A stretch of DNA of 53,713 nt from Lachnospiraceae bacterium (GTDB lineage Bacteria > Bacillota > Clostridia > Lachnospirales > Lachnospiraceae): positions 1 through 53,713 of the forward strand of contig JAEELL010000039.1 in assembly GCA_016282745.1 (NCBI GenBank), in the 5' to 3' direction. The position numbers and the translations under genes are program-made. The notes under the pieces are model-generated. The model ran no database searches and was not told the origin of the DNA. It was given only the letters and a program-made list of their open reading frames with translations. Of the stretch, positions 1-6,846 are shown piece by piece (within the stretch, counting starts at the first letter, position 1; each line of letters begins with the position of its first letter).

Positions 1-1
1 G

Positions 2-1252
2 TATTATAAAGATATGTCTGTTACTGATATTGCAAATCAGTTGGGGATTTCTGTTGGGACTGTTAAATGGCATTTGTCTGATATCCGAAATGGATTGAAG
101 GAGGAAATCAATATGGTAAAGAGTAATAATTTAAGTGTGAATCCAATATATTTTAATGATATGGGGCACAGTGGCACTCCCGGAAAAACTGGGGATACAA
201 AGGATATGTTTGACTCAAGATTGAAACAAAACATTGCATGGAGTTGCTATTATGAATCAAAAACAATGACAGATATAGCAAAGGACTTAGAAGTTCCGGT
301 AGCTTATATTGAAGGTGAGTTGAAAAAACTTGTTGAGTGGGGATACATTGACCAGGTAGACAATTCAAAGAATCCAAAGTATCTGACAAATATGTTTATT
401 ACAGATGATAGGGAAGATTTTTCTGATAATATTGAAATTAAAAAAAATGCTGCTAAGTTTTTGGTTGATAATCTATATAAAGATTTATTTGAAAAGTTTG
501 ATAAAGCAGAAGACAATTGGGGAATGATTTGTCCGGATAATGATAAGAATTATTTGAAATATAATCTTGTAATGATGACTCCTAGCAGTATAGGAAGTGA
601 TTGGCAAAATTGGGAAGATTTTGCAGTGAAAAGACCAGATGGAGGTTATTTTATTGCATATGCAACTGTTACAGATGACTGTACAAAGAAAATTAATGAT
701 TACAAATACTCAGGATGTGGGTACATGTTACGTGATGTTTGGAAAGATGATAAATGTGTTCTACAGAGCAAACAGTATAATTGTATGTATAGTGACAGAG
801 AAATTAGTTGGCGGAGTAACAGGTATGAGGACTGGCAGGATTTGTATTCATTCTTATCAAATGATTGTAACAAAGATAAAATAAGTCTTGAAAATTTTTC
901 GAACTTGTTAAAAAAAGGCTATGTGGCAGACGATGAAAGTCAGGTTACTGTTATAAAAACCAATAAAGATAATTTGGGTGAAGCATTAGATTCTTTTGTA
1001 AGTGAGCATTTTGCTATTCCTGACAAAGTAATTAAAGAGAGTAAAAAGGTTGATGAAAGATTATATGCAGCAAATAAAATAAAATACCCAAAGCATCTTG
1101 AAGGATTGGTAAAATACAATAATAGCAATTCATTCACGTGGGCAGAAATGATTCCGTTTGTTATAGAAATATTGTTAGAAGAAGGTATCTTAAAGCCATT
1201 GACTGCTAAACAGAAAAAGGCTGTTTTCTCGGTAGTTATGATTAGAGAATGA
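2..1252 (+). CDS. Sigma-70 region-4-like / HTH protein, 5' end outside window
   Basis: The reading frame is open from base 2, so the gene starts upstream of the window and is partial. The first visible residues (YYKDMSVTDIANQLGISVG) form a helix-turn-helix of the sigma-70 region 4 / LuxR type, typical of the end of a sigma factor. A second winged-helix-like segment follows (SKTMTDIAKDLEVPVAYIEG, about residues 80-105). After it come about 300 residues that I do not recognise, rich in aromatic and charged residues, with no membrane segment or signal peptide. I infer a transcription factor with a sensory or effector C-terminal region. Its neighbours are a predicted sRNA and an AlbA_2 regulator, which fits an integrated element. 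The ATG at 14 is only an internal methionine. The overall role is uncertain. Confidence 0.6.
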   Translation, partial: YYKDMSVTDIANQLGISVGTVKWHLSDIRNGLKEEINMVKSNNLSVNPIYFNDMGHSGTPGKTGDTKDMFDSRLKQNIAWSCYYESKTMTDIAKDLEVPVAYIEGELKKLVEWGYIDQVDNSKNPKYLTNMFITDDREDFSDNIEIKKNAAKFLVDNLYKDLFEKFDKAEDNWGMICPDNDKNYLKYNLVMMTPSSIGSDWQNWEDFAVKRPDGGYFIAYATVTDDCTKKINDYKYSGCGYMLRDVWKDDKCVLQSKQYNCMYSDREISWRSNRYEDWQDLYSFLSNDCNKDKISLENFSNLLKKGYVADDESQVTVIKTNKDNLGEALDSFVSEHFAIPDKVIKESKKVDERLYAANKIKYPKHLEGLVKYNNSNSFTWAEMIPFVIEILLEEGILKPLTAKQKKAVFSVVMIRE

Positions 1253-1271
1253 GCAACGATTATCTATAATC

Positions 1272-1300
1272 TTGAATTTGGAAAACAATCATGTTAATAT
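1272..1300 (+). promoter_or_regulatory. Predicted promoter of a small RNA
   Basis: A -35 TTGAAT at 1272-1277 is separated by 17 bp from a -10 TAATAT at 1295-1300. No coding frame follows within 300 bp, but a strong terminator does, so this promoter would drive a short non-coding transcript. This is inferred from consensus matching only. Confidence 0.5.
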
Positions 1301-1305
1301 AATCA

Positions 1306-1396
1306 TACAATGTAAGTGTAACAAGTGTTGCACATGTGGGCTGGTCGAAAGAACCAGGTCCAACCTAATCGGCGGGGAGGCTCCCCGCCATTTATT
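1306..1396 (+). ncRNA. Predicted small RNA of about 90 nt
   Basis: The segment lies between a good promoter and a strong intrinsic terminator and has no open frame. It folds locally into three hairpins. ACAAGTG/CACATGT around 1320-1336 has one mismatch, and CTGGT/ACCAG spans 1341-1357. The third is the GC-rich terminator stem GGCGGGGAG/CTCCCCGCC at 1371-1389. I do not recognise the family. A regulatory RNA or antitoxin RNA of the mobile element, or a transfer-origin hairpin, are possible readings. Confidence 0.4.
1371..1395 (+). terminator. Intrinsic terminator of the predicted sRNA
   Basis: A near-perfect GC-rich inverted repeat (1371-1379 with 1381-1389) is followed by ATTTATT. It could also terminate the upstream HTH gene, which ends at 1252. 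Confidence 0.6.
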
Positions 1397-1485
1397 GTAT
1401 TAGAGGAGTTTGACAAATGAAATAATTTCCGTTTATCTTTATAAAACAGAAAAGTATTTTAAACAGATGAATGGGATGAAACCTT

Positions 1486-1510
1486 GGTTGTTGCAAAAAT
1501 TGCAACAACC
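1486..1510. promoter_or_regulatory. Perfect 10-bp inverted repeat, candidate operator
   Basis: GGTTGTTGCA (1486-1495) and TGCAACAACC (1501-1510) form a perfect inverted repeat with a 5-nt spacer. It lies about 85 bp before the -10-like TATAAT at 1572-1577 of the AlbA_2 regulator gene. The symmetry and spacing suit a dimeric regulator, possibly that regulator itself. No T-run follows, so it is not a terminator. Confidence 0.45.
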
Positions 1511-1605
1511 ACTCAATATAGAGAGGTAGAGGGAAAAACGCAATTTAATCTTACTAATTTTTTAAATAGTATATAATAATAAAAAGTTGTGAAGGGGAAA
1601 ATGAT

Positions 1606-3159
1606 ATGCAGATTAATGATATTAAACGTATGGCTCATACAATCATTGAGCAGGGACATATAGAAAATGATTATATTGAATATAAAAAGTCTGCAACTTT
1701 TAAGGCTAAAATATTAAAAACTGCCTGTGCATATGCAAATAATTATATGAATCGTGAAATTGGTCTTTTGTTCATTGGTATTGAGGAAGTAGATGATAAA
1801 GAAACAGGAGAAAAGGCTATTCCTAAAAGACCAATTGCAGGGATTAAAGAAAGTATGATAGAAACAGTCGAAAATTCGTTGAAAAGTTTGCTTTCAAATA
1901 TTCATCCTCGAATCACGTATAATCTTATTACCGATATAATTGACGATAAGAATTATATTGTTTTAGCAGTTGAGCCGGGAAATGCTGGACCGTATCGAAC
2001 CAGTGATAAGGCTGAAAATGATTCTGATATTAGGTTAAAGACAGGACGTTATATTAGAATCAAGAGAGATACAGTCCTTCCCAATCCAAAGCAGGAGTTT
2101 GAATTATTAAAGAAGTTTGCAGATTACTCTTTTAGCTCAAATCTTAATGAAACAGCCACTATAGATGACTTGAACTATGAGTATATGAAGGAATATCTTG
2201 TTGCGACTAATGCAAAGAATGATATTCGCGAAATGTCTAAGTTAGATATGGCAAAAGCAATGGGACTTATTAGTGAAAGTGAATATGGTGGATATCGTGC
2301 AAAGAATTTTGCAGTTCTTATGTTTGCGGAAAAGCCGGACAAGTTTATTCCAAATGCGCATGTAGAAGTTATAAGAGAAGCTGTTGGAACGGATAAGATG
2401 GAGTCAAAAGTCTTTGACGGACCTATATGGATCCAGGCAAAGCAAGTAAGTAAATATTTCAAAGATAATATTATGGCATCATATACTGTTAGAGATAATG
2501 ATACTGTAGAGCATAGGATAATATATAATTGGCCACTTGCAATGTTTGAAGAACTGGCAACAAACTGTATTTTGCATAAGGAATACGAGCATAACAGTTA
2601 TATTGGTATATATGTTTACAGTGATAAAATAACATTTGTAAATCATAATAGACCTAAACCGCCAGTAACAATTGAAGATTTAAATATGAATCGAAGTTTT
2701 GATGATCGGCAATATCTTAATGAAGAATTGAAGGACATGTTCTTTTCGCTTGACTTGATCGAATCATATGGTTCGGGAATCAGACGAGCGAAAGACGCGA
2801 TGGAGCTGAATCATTCACCATCCTTGAAGTTTTTGCCGGATAATGACATAGATGATTATACAATGGCGGTGGCTTATATTAATGAGGAATTTGCAAAAAT
2901 TAGAGATGAGGAAAAGTTTAGTGGTAGTGATAACAAAACTACCACTAAAACTACCACTAAAACTACCACTAAAACCACAAATGAAGATTTGATTATAGCA
3001 ATGATTAGAAATAATCCACAAATTAGTGCGGAAGAGATGGCAGAAGAACTTGAATTATCAGTAAATGGAATTCGATATTACATTAAGAAGTTAAAAAAAG
3101 AAGGAGTATTGGTACGAGTTGGTTCAACTAAAAAAGGACACTGGGAAATAAATATGTAG
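1606..3159 (+). CDS. AlbA_2 (Schlafen-like) / ATPase-type regulator with C-terminal winged helix
   Basis: This 517-residue protein starts with an AlbA_2-type domain (about residues 15-150; YIEYKKSATFKAKILKTACA and GLLFIGIEE are characteristic). The middle is like the HATPase_c_4 ATP-binding region (PLAMFEELATNCILHKEY, then SYGSGIRRAKDAM, about residues 300-400). A TTTK tandem linker follows near residues 444-457, and a winged helix at the C-terminus (ISAEEMAEELELSVNGIRYYIKKL). Families of this layout are annotated as transcriptional regulators or ATP-binding proteins and are common on mobile elements; target genes are unknown. The ATG at 1606 has GAAGGGG upstream and a TATAAT at 1572. A palindrome at 1486-1510 may be its operator. 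The gene lies inside the putative element that ends at the EF-Tu scar. Confidence 0.75.
   Translation: MQINDIKRMAHTIIEQGHIENDYIEYKKSATFKAKILKTACAYANNYMNREIGLLFIGIEEVDDKETGEKAIPKRPIAGIKESMIETVENSLKSLLSNIHPRITYNLITDIIDDKNYIVLAVEPGNAGPYRTSDKAENDSDIRLKTGRYIRIKRDTVLPNPKQEFELLKKFADYSFSSNLNETATIDDLNYEYMKEYLVATNAKNDIREMSKLDMAKAMGLISESEYGGYRAKNFAVLMFAEKPDKFIPNAHVEVIREAVGTDKMESKVFDGPIWIQAKQVSKYFKDNIMASYTVRDNDTVEHRIIYNWPLAMFEELATNCILHKEYEHNSYIGIYVYSDKITFVNHNRPKPPVTIEDLNMNRSFDDRQYLNEELKDMFFSLDLIESYGSGIRRAKDAMELNHSPSLKFLPDNDIDDYTMAVAYINEEFAKIRDEEKFSGSDNKTTTKTTTKTTTKTTNEDLIIAMIRNNPQISAEEMAEELELSVNGIRYYIKKLKKEGVLVRVGSTKKGHWEINM
2912..2940 (+). repeat. 29-bp exact repeat, copy 1
   Basis: This stretch inside the AlbA_2 gene, just before the TTTK linker, is identical over 29 bp to 5546-5574. 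Similarity continues as CCAC after one mismatch. The two copies are direct repeats about 2.6 kb apart and flank the 3' end of the regulator, the EF-Tu scar and the hydrolase-APH gene. Confidence 0.9.
2935..2977 (+). repeat. 12-bp tandem repeat inside the AlbA_2 gene
   Basis: Three and a half copies of AAAACTACCACT (2935-2946, 2947-2958, 2959-2970, partial to 2977) encode a TTTK linker. Because the unit is 12 bp, copy-number changes keep the frame and only lengthen or shorten the linker between the ATPase-like region and the winged helix. Confidence 0.9.
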
Positions 3160-3186
3160 CAATTTTCTCGCACTTGTTCTATACTA

Positions 3187-3210
3187 AAAGTGTCGTCAAA
3201 GTGTCGTCAT
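3187..3210 (+). repeat. GTGTCGTC direct-repeat pair, left of the EF-Tu scar
   Basis: Two GTGTCGTC units sit in tandem with an AAA spacer. The same pair recurs at 3542-3566 on the other side of the EF-Tu fragment. Short paired direct repeats on either side of a core are what integrase arm-type binding sites look like; this function is inferred. Confidence 0.6.
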
Positions 3211-3309
3211 ATTTTTCGGAAACTAAAAATAGTGACGATATAAGATATAGAAAAAAGCCTATAAACAGGCGATTTGATAAGTCGAAAATTAAGAAAAAAA
3301 GTCAATAAG

Positions 3310-3366
3310 CTCCGTGAAGGTGGTAGAACAGTAGGTTCTGGTAAGGTTGCTACAATTATTGAGTAA
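3310..3366 (+). pseudogene. tuf: Orphan 3' end of an EF-Tu gene (integration scar / att site)
   Basis: Read in frame to the TAA at 3364-3366, this piece encodes LREGGRTVGSGKVATIIE, the conserved C-terminus of bacterial EF-Tu. The similarity stops abruptly upstream, where the frame runs into AT-rich sequence, so only the last 19 codons including the stop are present. A strong terminator follows 45 bp later, as expected for the native end of tuf. The usual explanation is integration into the 3' end of tuf. The element then restores the gene with its own copy of the end and displaces the original end to its far side. In Firmicutes tuf ends the str operon, which often precedes the S10 operon, so the position also fits. 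Confidence 0.8.
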
Positions 3367-3410
3367 TCAACGTTATCAATGAATAGAGCGCAAGCTCACT
3401 ATAAATAAAG

Positions 3411-3450
3411 AAAACCACGGTCGTGTTTACACGAAACCGTGGTTTTCCTT
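3411..3450 (+). terminator. Intrinsic terminator downstream of the EF-Tu fragment
   Basis: AAAACCACGG (3411-3420) pairs perfectly with CCGTGGTTTT (3437-3446), and an inner stem CGTGT/ACACG lies within the loop. A T-rich tract follows. This is probably the original terminator of tuf. Confidence 0.85.
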
Positions 3451-3483
3451 TGTTTATAGGGCTCGCAGGCATTCGTATAGATA

Positions 3484-3516
3484 GGCATTCCCGAAAGTTT
3501 CGGGAGTGCCTTTTTT
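3484..3516 (+). terminator. Second intrinsic terminator
   Basis: GGCATTCCCGAAA pairs with TTTCGGGAGTGCC around a one-base centre, with one G-U pair, and TTTTTT follows directly. Confidence 0.85.
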
Positions 3517-3541
3517 ACGTTTTTAGAAGGTAAAAAAAGAT

Positions 3542-3566
3542 GAAGTGTCGTCAAAAGTGTCGTAAA
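3542..3566 (+). repeat. GTGTCGTC direct-repeat pair, right of the EF-Tu scar
   Basis: Two GTGTCG(TC) units recur here in the same orientation as at 3187-3210. The following TGATATAAGAT also resembles the ACGATATAAGAT that follows the left pair. The two pairs bracket the EF-Tu fragment and its terminators. Confidence 0.6.
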
Positions 3567-3763
3567 TTTTGGGTGATATAAGATTTTACTTGTTTAGCAC
3601 GTTCTGGATCACGATTTATTTTTAGCTGCGCGTTGATGAATTGGTCAACTTCTGCACGAGCTTCATCAGTTAGTTGATAATAATTTGTTAAATGAGCATC
3701 AACTAAAGGCATATTATTTTTACCAAACATTTCCATTAATGGATACAACGTGAACGTAGGCAT
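3551..3763 (-). CDS. Small hypothetical protein or gene remnant
   Basis: This 70-residue minus-strand frame reads as plausible protein. It is charged and lacks low complexity, and LTDEARAEVDQFINAQLKIN looks like a helical C-terminal segment such as those ending XRE-type regulators. There is no convincing ribosome binding site, and a stop codon directly precedes the ATG. The stop overlaps the GTGTCGTC repeat. I take it as a possible remnant of an integrated element; it could also be spurious. Confidence 0.3.
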   Translation of the reverse strand: MPTFTLYPLMEMFGKNNMPLVDAHLTNYYQLTDEARAEVDQFINAQLKINRDPERAKQVKSYITQNLRHF

Positions 3764-3936
3764 TCATATCTGGGATATGTCAGTCCAATAAAATATAGAA
3801 ATGAATACGAGCGAAGGAACATTGCTTAAACAAAGAGAATTTATTAGAATAGTATCAAGGGATTAGGTGTATCAAAAAATCACCGCACTCCAATATTGAT
3901 AAAAACAAATTAGAATATTACGGAAGGGAGAAGAAA

Positions 3937-5514
3937 GTGAGCATTGAAGTGAAAAGTATTACTACGAAAAGGGCAAGCATGAAGTATTTTGTGTTTGGAA
4001 AAGGAGAGAAAGATTTTATCCTTGTTCCGGGTGTGGGAATCAGAAATAATACGTTGAATGCTGATGCGATAGCCGAATATTATAAACCTTTTCATGATGA
4101 ATATAAGATTTATGTATTTGATATTAGAGAGGAACTTCCAAATTATTATTCTATAGATGAGATGATGGAGGATTTATATGAAGCCATTACTAGTCTTGGA
4201 GTAAAAAAAGCATATTTTAATGGATGTTCTATGGGAGGAATGATTGTACAGCGAATGGAAATCAAACATCCGGAGGTTGTAATAAAAGCGGTCTTATCTT
4301 CCACCGTTTGCAAGATGTCCAGTCAGGCACAGGAGAATGTAACAGTCTGGCGTGATTTGACTGCGTCGGGTGATTTGAAAAAACTGGCGGAATGTTCCTG
4401 TCAACAGGTATATTCGAAGGAATATTACGATAAGTACTATGATTTATTAGTGGATTATCATGTAGGGGCAGATAAAGAGGATGCAAGACGTTTTATTGTC
4501 CAATTGAATGCAATTCTTGACTTTGATAATAAGGAAGTGGCTGAGACAAAACCAGATACCTTAGTGATAACGGCGAAAGGTGATCAGACTTTTTCATATA
4601 CAGAGGCTGTGGAGATAGCAGAAAAAATTGGATGTGAGGCATTGGTTTATGAAGGATATTCTCACGCAGTTTATGATGAAGCTCCTGACTATCTGGAAAA
4701 GGTAAAAAAATTTTTTGAAAATATAGAAGAAATAAAATTGCCGGAGAACATTAAACAATTGTTATCCCAAAAAGAATATAAGGCTGACGATATTGGAATG
4801 TCAAAGGCCAGCGTAAGAGTCTATGATGATTGCGTGCTTAAGATCGCAAAGAAAAGTGAAAAGAACGATAAAACAGTTGAGATGATGAGATGGATGCAAG
4901 GAAAAGTTCCAGTGCCGAAAATTCTTTGCTATGAAACAGATGATAAATATCAATACCTTCTTATGAGTAAAGTTCCGGGAAAGATGAGCTGTGATGAACA
5001 GTATTTGAAACAACCACAGAAGTTGGTTGAGTTGTTAGCTGATGCGATGAAATTGTTATGGAGTGTGGATGTTTCAGATTGCCCAAGAAACAGAACGATT
5101 GATGTGGAATTAGAAGAAGCAAGATATCGGGTTGAACACAATATGGTAGATGTAGATAATGTGGATCCGGCAACTTTTGGTGAAGATGGATTTAAGAATC
5201 CGGAAGAACTTCTTCATTGGCTCGAGGACAATAGACCGGATTACGAACCGGTACTATCGCATGGTGACTTTTGTCTGCCAAACATCTTTTTTGATGGAGA
5301 AAAAATCAGCGGATTTATAGATTTGGGAGATGCAGGAATAGGTGATAAATGGAGAGATATAGCCTTGTGTTATCGAAGCCTGCGCTGGAATACGGAAGGA
5401 GTCTATGGAAATGTTTATCCAAATGAAAAAGAGCTGATGTTGTTTGAAGCTCTCGGAGTGGAGCCTAATATGGAGAAACTGAGGTATTATCTTTTATTAG
5501 ATGAATTGTTTTAA
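3937..5514 (+). CDS. Alpha/beta hydrolase fused to an APH-type phosphotransferase
   Basis: The 525-residue product joins two enzymes. Residues about 1-265 are an alpha/beta hydrolase with the nucleophile elbow GCSMGG, an acidic residue in TAKGDQTFSY and a histidine in GYSHAVYDE, giving a complete Ser-Asp-His triad. Residues about 275-525 are an aminoglycoside-phosphotransferase-like kinase close to APH(3'): LSHGDFCLPNIFFDG is the Brenner catalytic motif and FIDLGDAGIGDKWRDIA holds the metal-binding aspartate. Bacterial APH(3') enzymes are normally free-standing proteins of about 260 residues. The GTG start is chosen because GGAAGGGAG lies just upstream. The natural substrate is unknown; resistance to an aminoglycoside is possible but not shown. 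The gene sits between the EF-Tu scar and an isomerase gene. Confidence 0.85.
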   Translation: MSIEVKSITTKRASMKYFVFGKGEKDFILVPGVGIRNNTLNADAIAEYYKPFHDEYKIYVFDIREELPNYYSIDEMMEDLYEAITSLGVKKAYFNGCSMGGMIVQRMEIKHPEVVIKAVLSSTVCKMSSQAQENVTVWRDLTASGDLKKLAECSCQQVYSKEYYDKYYDLLVDYHVGADKEDARRFIVQLNAILDFDNKEVAETKPDTLVITAKGDQTFSYTEAVEIAEKIGCEALVYEGYSHAVYDEAPDYLEKVKKFFENIEEIKLPENIKQLLSQKEYKADDIGMSKASVRVYDDCVLKIAKKSEKNDKTVEMMRWMQGKVPVPKILCYETDDKYQYLLMSKVPGKMSCDEQYLKQPQKLVELLADAMKLLWSVDVSDCPRNRTIDVELEEARYRVEHNMVDVDNVDPATFGEDGFKNPEELLHWLEDNRPDYEPVLSHGDFCLPNIFFDGEKISGFIDLGDAGIGDKWRDIALCYRSLRWNTEGVYGNVYPNEKELMLFEALGVEPNMEKLRYYLLLDELF

Positions 5515-5545
5515 CAGGGAATGAAGCTTTGAGGGATAATAGATA

Positions 5546-5574
5546 AAAAGTTTAGTGGTAGTGATAACAAAACT
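5546..5574 (+). repeat. 29-bp exact repeat, copy 2
   Basis: This intergenic stretch before the isomerase gene is identical to part of the AlbA_2 coding sequence at 2912-2940. It may be the scar of a lost AlbA_2-type gene or of recombination. Confidence 0.9.
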
Positions 5575-5599
5575 TCCACAGGGAGTAGGGTCAGAAAAT

Positions 5600-6406
5600 A
5601 TGAAAGTGTTAATATCAACAGGAGCATTGCTTGGTTATGTGAACGGAAAAGAGTTTCGGTTATTAAAGGATATTGTTCCACGATTGGATTGCGATGGATT
5701 GGAATTCATGATGTATAGAGAATGGTATGAAAGAAAAGATGAAGCAATTGATGTAGTAAAGAGTTTGGACACAGAAATTCCGGTAATGCATTTCGAAAAA
5801 TCTATGGGAGAAATGATTGTAAAGGAAGGTCTTTCCAAGGTTGTGAATCGGTTTGAAACGAATTGTGAAATTGCCAGAGAAATTGGTGCGAAGAAAGCCG
5901 TGTTCCACCTGTGGAATGGAACTACATCGGATCAACAGATTGAGAAGAACATTGAAGCGTATGGAGAATTGAGACAGATTTCCGATTCATATGACATTGA
6001 ATTATTGATTGAGAATGTAATATGCAATAAATATAATCCTTTTTGCAATTGGAATTGGCTCATAGAAAGATATCCGGATGTTTCCTATATCTTTGACACG
6101 AAGATGGCGGCATTTCATGGGCAAATGGATGGAATCTATGGTTTCGACAAAATTGATCATGTAAAACATTATCACGTCAACGATTATGCTGGCGGATATA
6201 TGGAATGGGAAACATTGAGAGAGCGGGTCCTTCCGGTTGGTGCAGGGAATATTGACTTCGAGAAATTTTTCGGTTTTCTGAAGAAGATTGCGTATGATGA
6301 AACCATCACGTTAGAAGCATCGGGACTGAATCGAATTACGAAAGAGTTAGAATATGATATGTTGAACAATCAGGTGAAGACAGTGAGAAAACTTATAAAT
6401 AATTAA
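5600..6406 (+). CDS. Sugar phosphate isomerase/epimerase-like TIM barrel
   Basis: The 268-residue protein has the layout of the xylose-isomerase-like TIM-barrel superfamily (AP endonuclease 2 fold). Conserved metal-site features are visible: FHLWNGTTSD, ELLIENVICNKYNPF, SYIFDTKMAAFHGQ, HYHVNDYAGG, LPVGAGNIDF and ITLEASG near the C-terminus. Substrate is not predictable. The ATG at 5600 is chosen over the upstream GTG at 5555 because GGGAGTAGGG lies 10 bp before it and the upstream codons belong to the 29-bp repeat. The gene follows the hydrolase-APH gene by 85 bp on the same strand and may be cotranscribed with it. Confidence 0.75.
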   Translation: MKVLISTGALLGYVNGKEFRLLKDIVPRLDCDGLEFMMYREWYERKDEAIDVVKSLDTEIPVMHFEKSMGEMIVKEGLSKVVNRFETNCEIAREIGAKKAVFHLWNGTTSDQQIEKNIEAYGELRQISDSYDIELLIENVICNKYNPFCNWNWLIERYPDVSYIFDTKMAAFHGQMDGIYGFDKIDHVKHYHVNDYAGGYMEWETLRERVLPVGAGNIDFEKFFGFLKKIAYDETITLEASGLNRITKELEYDMLNNQVKTVRKLINN

Positions 6407-6455
6407 TCGGAGTAGATTTGTGGATTCGTTAATAAAGAATATTAGGAGTAGTAAA

Positions 6456-6616
6456 ATGGAATTAAAAAGAATGGAGCCTGCCTTGACGGTTTGTAAAGTG
6501 GAAGATACATCGGAGATAAATTTATTGAAGGATTTCTATTTTATTGGAAAAACTGATGAAGAAATTTCGAAAAAGCGTTGAACGTACTGAACTCTGCGGG
6601 ATATGTAATTGTATAA
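6456..6616 (+). pseudogene. ACT-domain protein with internal deletion
   Basis: An ATG after AGGAGTAG starts a frame reading MELKRMEPALTVCKVEDTSE and continuing through FYFIGKTDEE, the typical N-terminus of a small ACT-domain protein. It stops after 41 codons. In another frame the DNA then reads FEKALNVLNSAGYVIV and stop, the typical C-terminus of the same family. About half of a roughly 130-residue gene is missing between the two parts. The joint lies near GAAGAAATTTC, which could encode both DEE(I/F) contexts and so may be the microhomology used in the deletion. I infer that no functional protein is made. Confidence 0.75.
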
Positions 6617-6729
6617 ATGAGGATTTCATTTTTTCAGCAGGACTAGTTGAAAATAGCGGTCCAAGGAAATGGATAAAAAATTGATAAAGCAAGATAATTG
6701 CTTATGAAGTGGATAAAAAGCAAAATGTA

Positions 6730-6791
6730 TTAACGAATATTAACGAAACGTGAATATAACCATTGACACATGTTAACGATTGTGATATTGT
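6730..6791 (+). promoter_or_regulatory. Promoter of the DeoR gene with TTAACGA repeats
   Basis: TTGACA at 6763-6768 and a TATTGT/GATATT box at 6784-6791 form a recognisable promoter. TTAACGA occurs at 6730-6736, 6740-6746 and 6773-6779. The first two are exactly 10 bp apart, and the third lies between -35 and -10. DeoR-family proteins commonly bind repeated short sites and repress their own genes, so these are candidate operators. Confidence 0.5.
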
Positions 6792-6846
6792 TTAATTACA
6801 AATGATACTGGTATTTAATTTGAAATATTACATGAAAGGAGTCAAT

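Noticed and set aside
6617-6720. Short protein-like frame after the ACT pseudogene (EDFIFSAGLVENSGPRKWIK)
   Set aside because: It has no start signal or family resemblance and ends after about 23 codons; it is probably decayed coding DNA but cannot be supported.
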